A stretch of DNA of 8,575 nt, taken from NCBI GenBank assembly GCA_018383835.1, contig JAHAWR010000006.1, forward strand, positions 1 through 8,575, in the 5' to 3' direction. The position numbers and the translations under genes were made by a program. The notes beneath the pieces were generated by a model that did no database searches, had not been told where the DNA came from, and saw nothing but the letters and a program-made list of their open reading frames with translations. How positions within the stretch are numbered: position 1 is the first letter of the stretch; each line of letters starts with the position of its first letter. Source of the stretch: Candidatus Jordarchaeia archaeon. GTDB lineage: Archaea > Asgardarchaeota > Jordiarchaeia > Jordiarchaeales > Freyrarchaeaceae. This document shows positions 7,101-8,575 of this stretch, in pieces.

Positions 7101-7117
7101 CTTTAAAACTTACGTAA
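7101..7117 (-). promoter_or_regulatory. comAB promoter: TATA box with upstream palindrome
   Basis: Minus-strand AGTTTTAAAG (7110-7101) is a good archaeal TATA box. Transcription would begin near 7080, leaving a leader of about 29 bases with the ribosome site. Immediately upstream, in the BRE position, is the perfect palindrome TTACGTAA (7110-7117), a possible operator. A second TATA-like CTTTAAGG lies at about 7124-7133. Confidence 0.6.
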
Positions 7118-7144
7118 CGAAGCCCTTAAAGAGATGCGCCAAGC

Positions 7145-7161
7145 ATGGAAAAGGGGGAAAG
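7145..7161 (-). terminator. Possible pyrimidine-tract terminator of the hydrogenase operon
   Basis: Downstream of the SECIS candidate the minus strand reads ACTTTCCCCCTTTTCC, a pyrimidine tract with short T-runs, just before the comA promoter region. Archaeal RNA polymerase ends at T-tracts, but these runs are short, so the call is weak. Confidence 0.3.
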
Positions 7162-7167
7162 TTTTTT

Positions 7168-7204
7168 GGAGGGCATCCCCCTGCTGGGGGTGGTTCCCGC
7201 CTCC
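7168..7204 (-). promoter_or_regulatory. Candidate archaeal SECIS element in the vhuU 3' untranslated region
   Basis: This RNA would recruit the selenocysteine machinery to recode the UGA in vhuU; archaeal SECIS elements sit in the 3' UTR. The first paired base lies 41 bases past the vhuU stop. Minus-strand folding by hand: outer helix GGAGGCG (7204-7198) with TGCC-C-TCC (7175-7168), seven pairs with one bulged C and one G-U. The internal loop is GGAA (7197-7194) opposite a single A (7176). The inner GC helix is CC-A-CCC with GGGGG and loop CCAGCA, or alternatively CCCCC/GGGGG with loop AGCA. A GAA/A internal loop flanked by GC-rich helices is the known archaeal SECIS plan. The fold was done by eye without energy calculation. 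Confidence 0.65.
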
Positions 7205-7224
7205 ACGGCGTTTCGGGAGGCGAG
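7196..7224 (-). other. 9-bp hairpin that competes with the SECIS fold
   Basis: On the minus strand CTCGCCTCC (7224-7216) pairs with GGAGGCGGG (7204-7196) across an 11-base loop containing AAA; all nine pairs are good, one being U-G. Its 3' arm is the 5' arm of the SECIS candidate, so the two folds exclude each other. It is preceded by ATGA (7228-7225) and followed by AA, loosely like the motifs flanking eukaryotic SECIS helices. Confidence 0.5.
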
Positions 7225-7245
7225 TCATCCCAAACCCGGGAGAGC

Positions 7246-7395
7246 TTAAGACTCGCTCAGTGTGATGTCCCTCTCAGCGATCTTCTCGCCCTTATGGTCG
7301 AGGACGACCAAGTGGGCGGAACACCCCAGTCAGCAGTCGTAAGCCCGCATCACCATCTCGAGCAAGTTCAACAGCTTAGGGTCCACCTCAACCAT
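7246..7395 (-). CDS. vhuU: VhuU-like selenocysteine subunit of F420-non-reducing [NiFe] hydrogenase (in-frame UGA = Sec)
   Basis: This tiny subunit supplies the C-terminal nickel-binding motif that the neighbouring large-subunit gene lacks. The 49-codon frame reads MVEVDPKLLNLLEMVMRAYD (1-20), then C-U-LGCSAH (21-28), then LVVLDHKGEKIAERDITLSE (29-48) and S before TAA. Codon 22 is TGA (7330-7332). Aligned to the family motif DPCxxCxxH, the UGA falls exactly on the first nickel-ligand cysteine; Cys25 and His28 match the second ligand and the processing site. In methanococci and Methanopyrus, VhuU is a separate short selenoprotein with Sec at this place. The coding character continues unbroken past the TGA, and no start lies just after it. 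GGAGGT seven bases upstream overlaps the vhuA stop. The maturation protease would remove residues after His28, leaving 28. Odd feature: the usual Pro before the ligand is Cys. If UGA were a stop, the hydrogenase would lack its active-site ligands. Confidence 0.9.
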
Positions 7396-7402
7396 ACATC
7401 AA

Positions 7403-7408
7403 ACCTCC
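7403..7408 (-). promoter_or_regulatory. vhuU ribosome-binding site overlapping the vhuA stop
   Basis: On the minus strand GGAGGT begins at the last base of the vhuA TAG and lies seven bases before the vhuU ATG at 7395. An out-of-frame ATG at 7399-7397 would give only three codons, so 7395 is the start. The arrangement implies translational coupling of the two hydrogenase pieces. Confidence 0.8.
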
Positions 7409-8575
7409 TACTTAAACCATGGCTCAGGCAGCTTAAGCTTCTCGTGGATCTTCTCCTCGAACACTTGCTTCGCCGCAACCAACATCGACTTCTCAACAGC
7501 AGCGATGTTGTTGTTCGTCGCCACTATCAGGTTCGCCTTCTTAATTACGCCTTCACTATCAGTCCAGTAATTGTATATCAGCGTCCCCCTAGGAGCCTCA
7601 ACAATAGCTACACCGTTACCCTCCCTCGGGCGGACGTCAGCCCGTTTAACGTCAGCACTAACTATCTCAGGGTCCTCTAGGAGCTTCTTAGCTTTCTCGA
7701 CCGCTTCCATAAGCTCAACAATCCTCGCCCAGTTGTACGCCAAAGTTGCATGGCAAGGCCTGCCAACAGTGTCCCTGAACTCCTTAAGCAACTCCTGAGC
7801 CTTAGGAGTCTCCATTTTATCGGCAACGTTAAGCCTAGCCAGAGGCCCTGCCCGCCATATCCCCTTAGGGTAGCCTACAGGCTTAAAGAACACGTGCGTC
7901 GCATACGAGTGGGAAGCAACGTGCTCGCCAACATACTGCAGGTAGTCACTCTTCGGGAAGTCCGCAACAACCTTGCCCTCCGGATCCATGACCCTGACCG
8001 TCGCCCTCCTGTCATAAATCGTGTGCACACCCTCAACGTTCAGACCAACGTAGTAAGTCGGCACAGCCCCAAGCTTCGCTATCACGTCAAGGTAACCCTC
8101 AACAACCTTCCTCGCAACGTCAACAGTGAAGTCAGTGAGCTCCTCAGCCTCACCGATAAGCTTTAGCAGCTCATCTCTCTCCTCCTCGCTAAGCCTCTTA
8201 GCCATCCCGCCAGGAACACCGGTAACCGGGTGAACCGAGCGGCCGCCAATATACCTGCAAATCGTCTGACCGACACGCATCAAGGCAATAGCCTTCTTAA
8301 CTGCGTCAGGCATATTCTTGAAAACGCCCACAAGGTTCCTGACAGACGGGTCGGCAAACGGGCCAGCCAAGAAGTCCGGGGCAGCCAAAGCGTAAAAGTG
8401 GAGTGCGTGGCTCGAAATCTGCTTCCCCTGCATCATAAGGTCCCGTAGCTTAACAGCAGCCGAGGGAGGCTCAACACCCCACGCAGCCTCAACAGCCTCA
8501 AGCGAACAGATGTGATGCGGCTCAGGACATATTCCACAGATACGCGGCGTTAATTGTGGTGCTTGCTCGGCGAGG
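7408..8575 (-). CDS. vhuA: F420-non-reducing [NiFe] hydrogenase large subunit, C-terminally split (5' end outside window)
   Basis: This is the catalytic subunit of the MvhADG/VhuADG hydrogenase, which oxidises H2 and passes electrons to heterodisulfide reductase in methanogens. The frame is open to the right edge; about 388 codons are visible. Near the edge lies the L1 motif RICGICPEPHH (8544-8512), holding the first two cysteine ligands of the NiFe centre. Next come GGRSVHPVTGVPGGMAK (about 8244-8194), the family's second motif, and near the end EAPRGTLIYNYWTDSEG and NLIVATNNNIAAVEKSM. The protein ends at LKLPEPWFK without the DPCxxCxxH motif needed for the other two ligands; that piece is in the adjacent vhuU gene. 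This is a natural split, not decay: the reading frame is intact and vhuU has its own ribosome site. The cofactor is soluble and cytoplasmic; no signal peptide is expected. vhuG and vhuD homologues probably lie upstream, beyond the window. Confidence 0.95.
   Translation of the reverse strand, partial: LAEQAPQLTPRICGICPEPHHICSLEAVEAAWGVEPPSAAVKLRDLMMQGKQISSHALHFYALAAPDFLAGPFADPSVRNLVGVFKNMPDAVKKAIALMRVGQTICRYIGGRSVHPVTGVPGGMAKRLSEEERDELLKLIGEAEELTDFTVDVARKVVEGYLDVIAKLGAVPTYYVGLNVEGVHTIYDRRATVRVMDPEGKVVADFPKSDYLQYVGEHVASHSYATHVFFKPVGYPKGIWRAGPLARLNVADKMETPKAQELLKEFRDTVGRPCHATLAYNWARIVELMEAVEKAKKLLEDPEIVSADVKRADVRPREGNGVAIVEAPRGTLIYNYWTDSEGVIKKANLIVATNNNIAAVEKSMLVAAKQVFEEKIHEKLKLPEPWFK

Noticed and set aside
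7330..7332. Reading the TGA as a true stop (pseudogene or truncated hydrogenase)
   Set aside because: The frame stays hydrogenase-like after the TGA, matches the ligand position exactly, has a dedicated ribosome site and a SECIS-like fold; decay would not preserve all of these.
7294..7680. Open frame of 128 codons on the + strand opposite vhuU and vhuA
   Set aside because: It is antisense to strongly conserved hydrogenase sequence, has no ribosome site, and its product shows no family signature.

Overview
The window reads as chromosomal DNA of a thermophilic-looking archaeon of the methanogen type. Evidence: TATA-box promoters, GGAGGTG-type ribosome sites, GTG and TTG starts, frequent AGG/AGA/ATA codons, adjacent genes for the first two steps of coenzyme M synthesis (comA, comB), and a methanogen-type F420-non-reducing [NiFe] hydrogenase. 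The species cannot be named from sequence alone.

Left part, + strand: the 3' half of carB (carbamoyl-phosphate synthase large subunit) is followed closely by a GlcD/D-lactate-dehydrogenase-type FAD oxidase. Next, under its own promoter, comes a membrane-anchored hexapeptide acyltransferase with a TTG start. About 470 bases without a recognisable gene follow. Then comes a winged-helix protein whose C-terminal half looks like a CARF nucleotide-sensor domain, with no CRISPR locus in view.

Right part, - strand, convergent with the left part: comA and comB form a two-gene operon (ATGA overlap) with a clear TATA box. Upstream of them lies the end of a hydrogenase operon. Its large-subunit gene (vhuA/mvhA type) stops before the C-terminal nickel-binding motif.

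The main discovery is at 7246-7395 on the - strand. A 49-codon gene, too short and too interrupted for ordinary ORF calling, has its ribosome site overlapping the vhuA stop codon. It encodes the missing C-terminal piece of the hydrogenase, with an in-frame UGA exactly where the first nickel-binding cysteine should be. This is a VhuU-like selenocysteine peptide. The RNA just after its stop codon (7204-7168) can fold into a hairpin with a GGAA/A internal loop, matching the archaeal SECIS (GAA/A) plan. A 9-bp hairpin that competes for the same bases lies directly before it. The window therefore suggests UGA recoding in this organism, serving a split hydrogenase active site.
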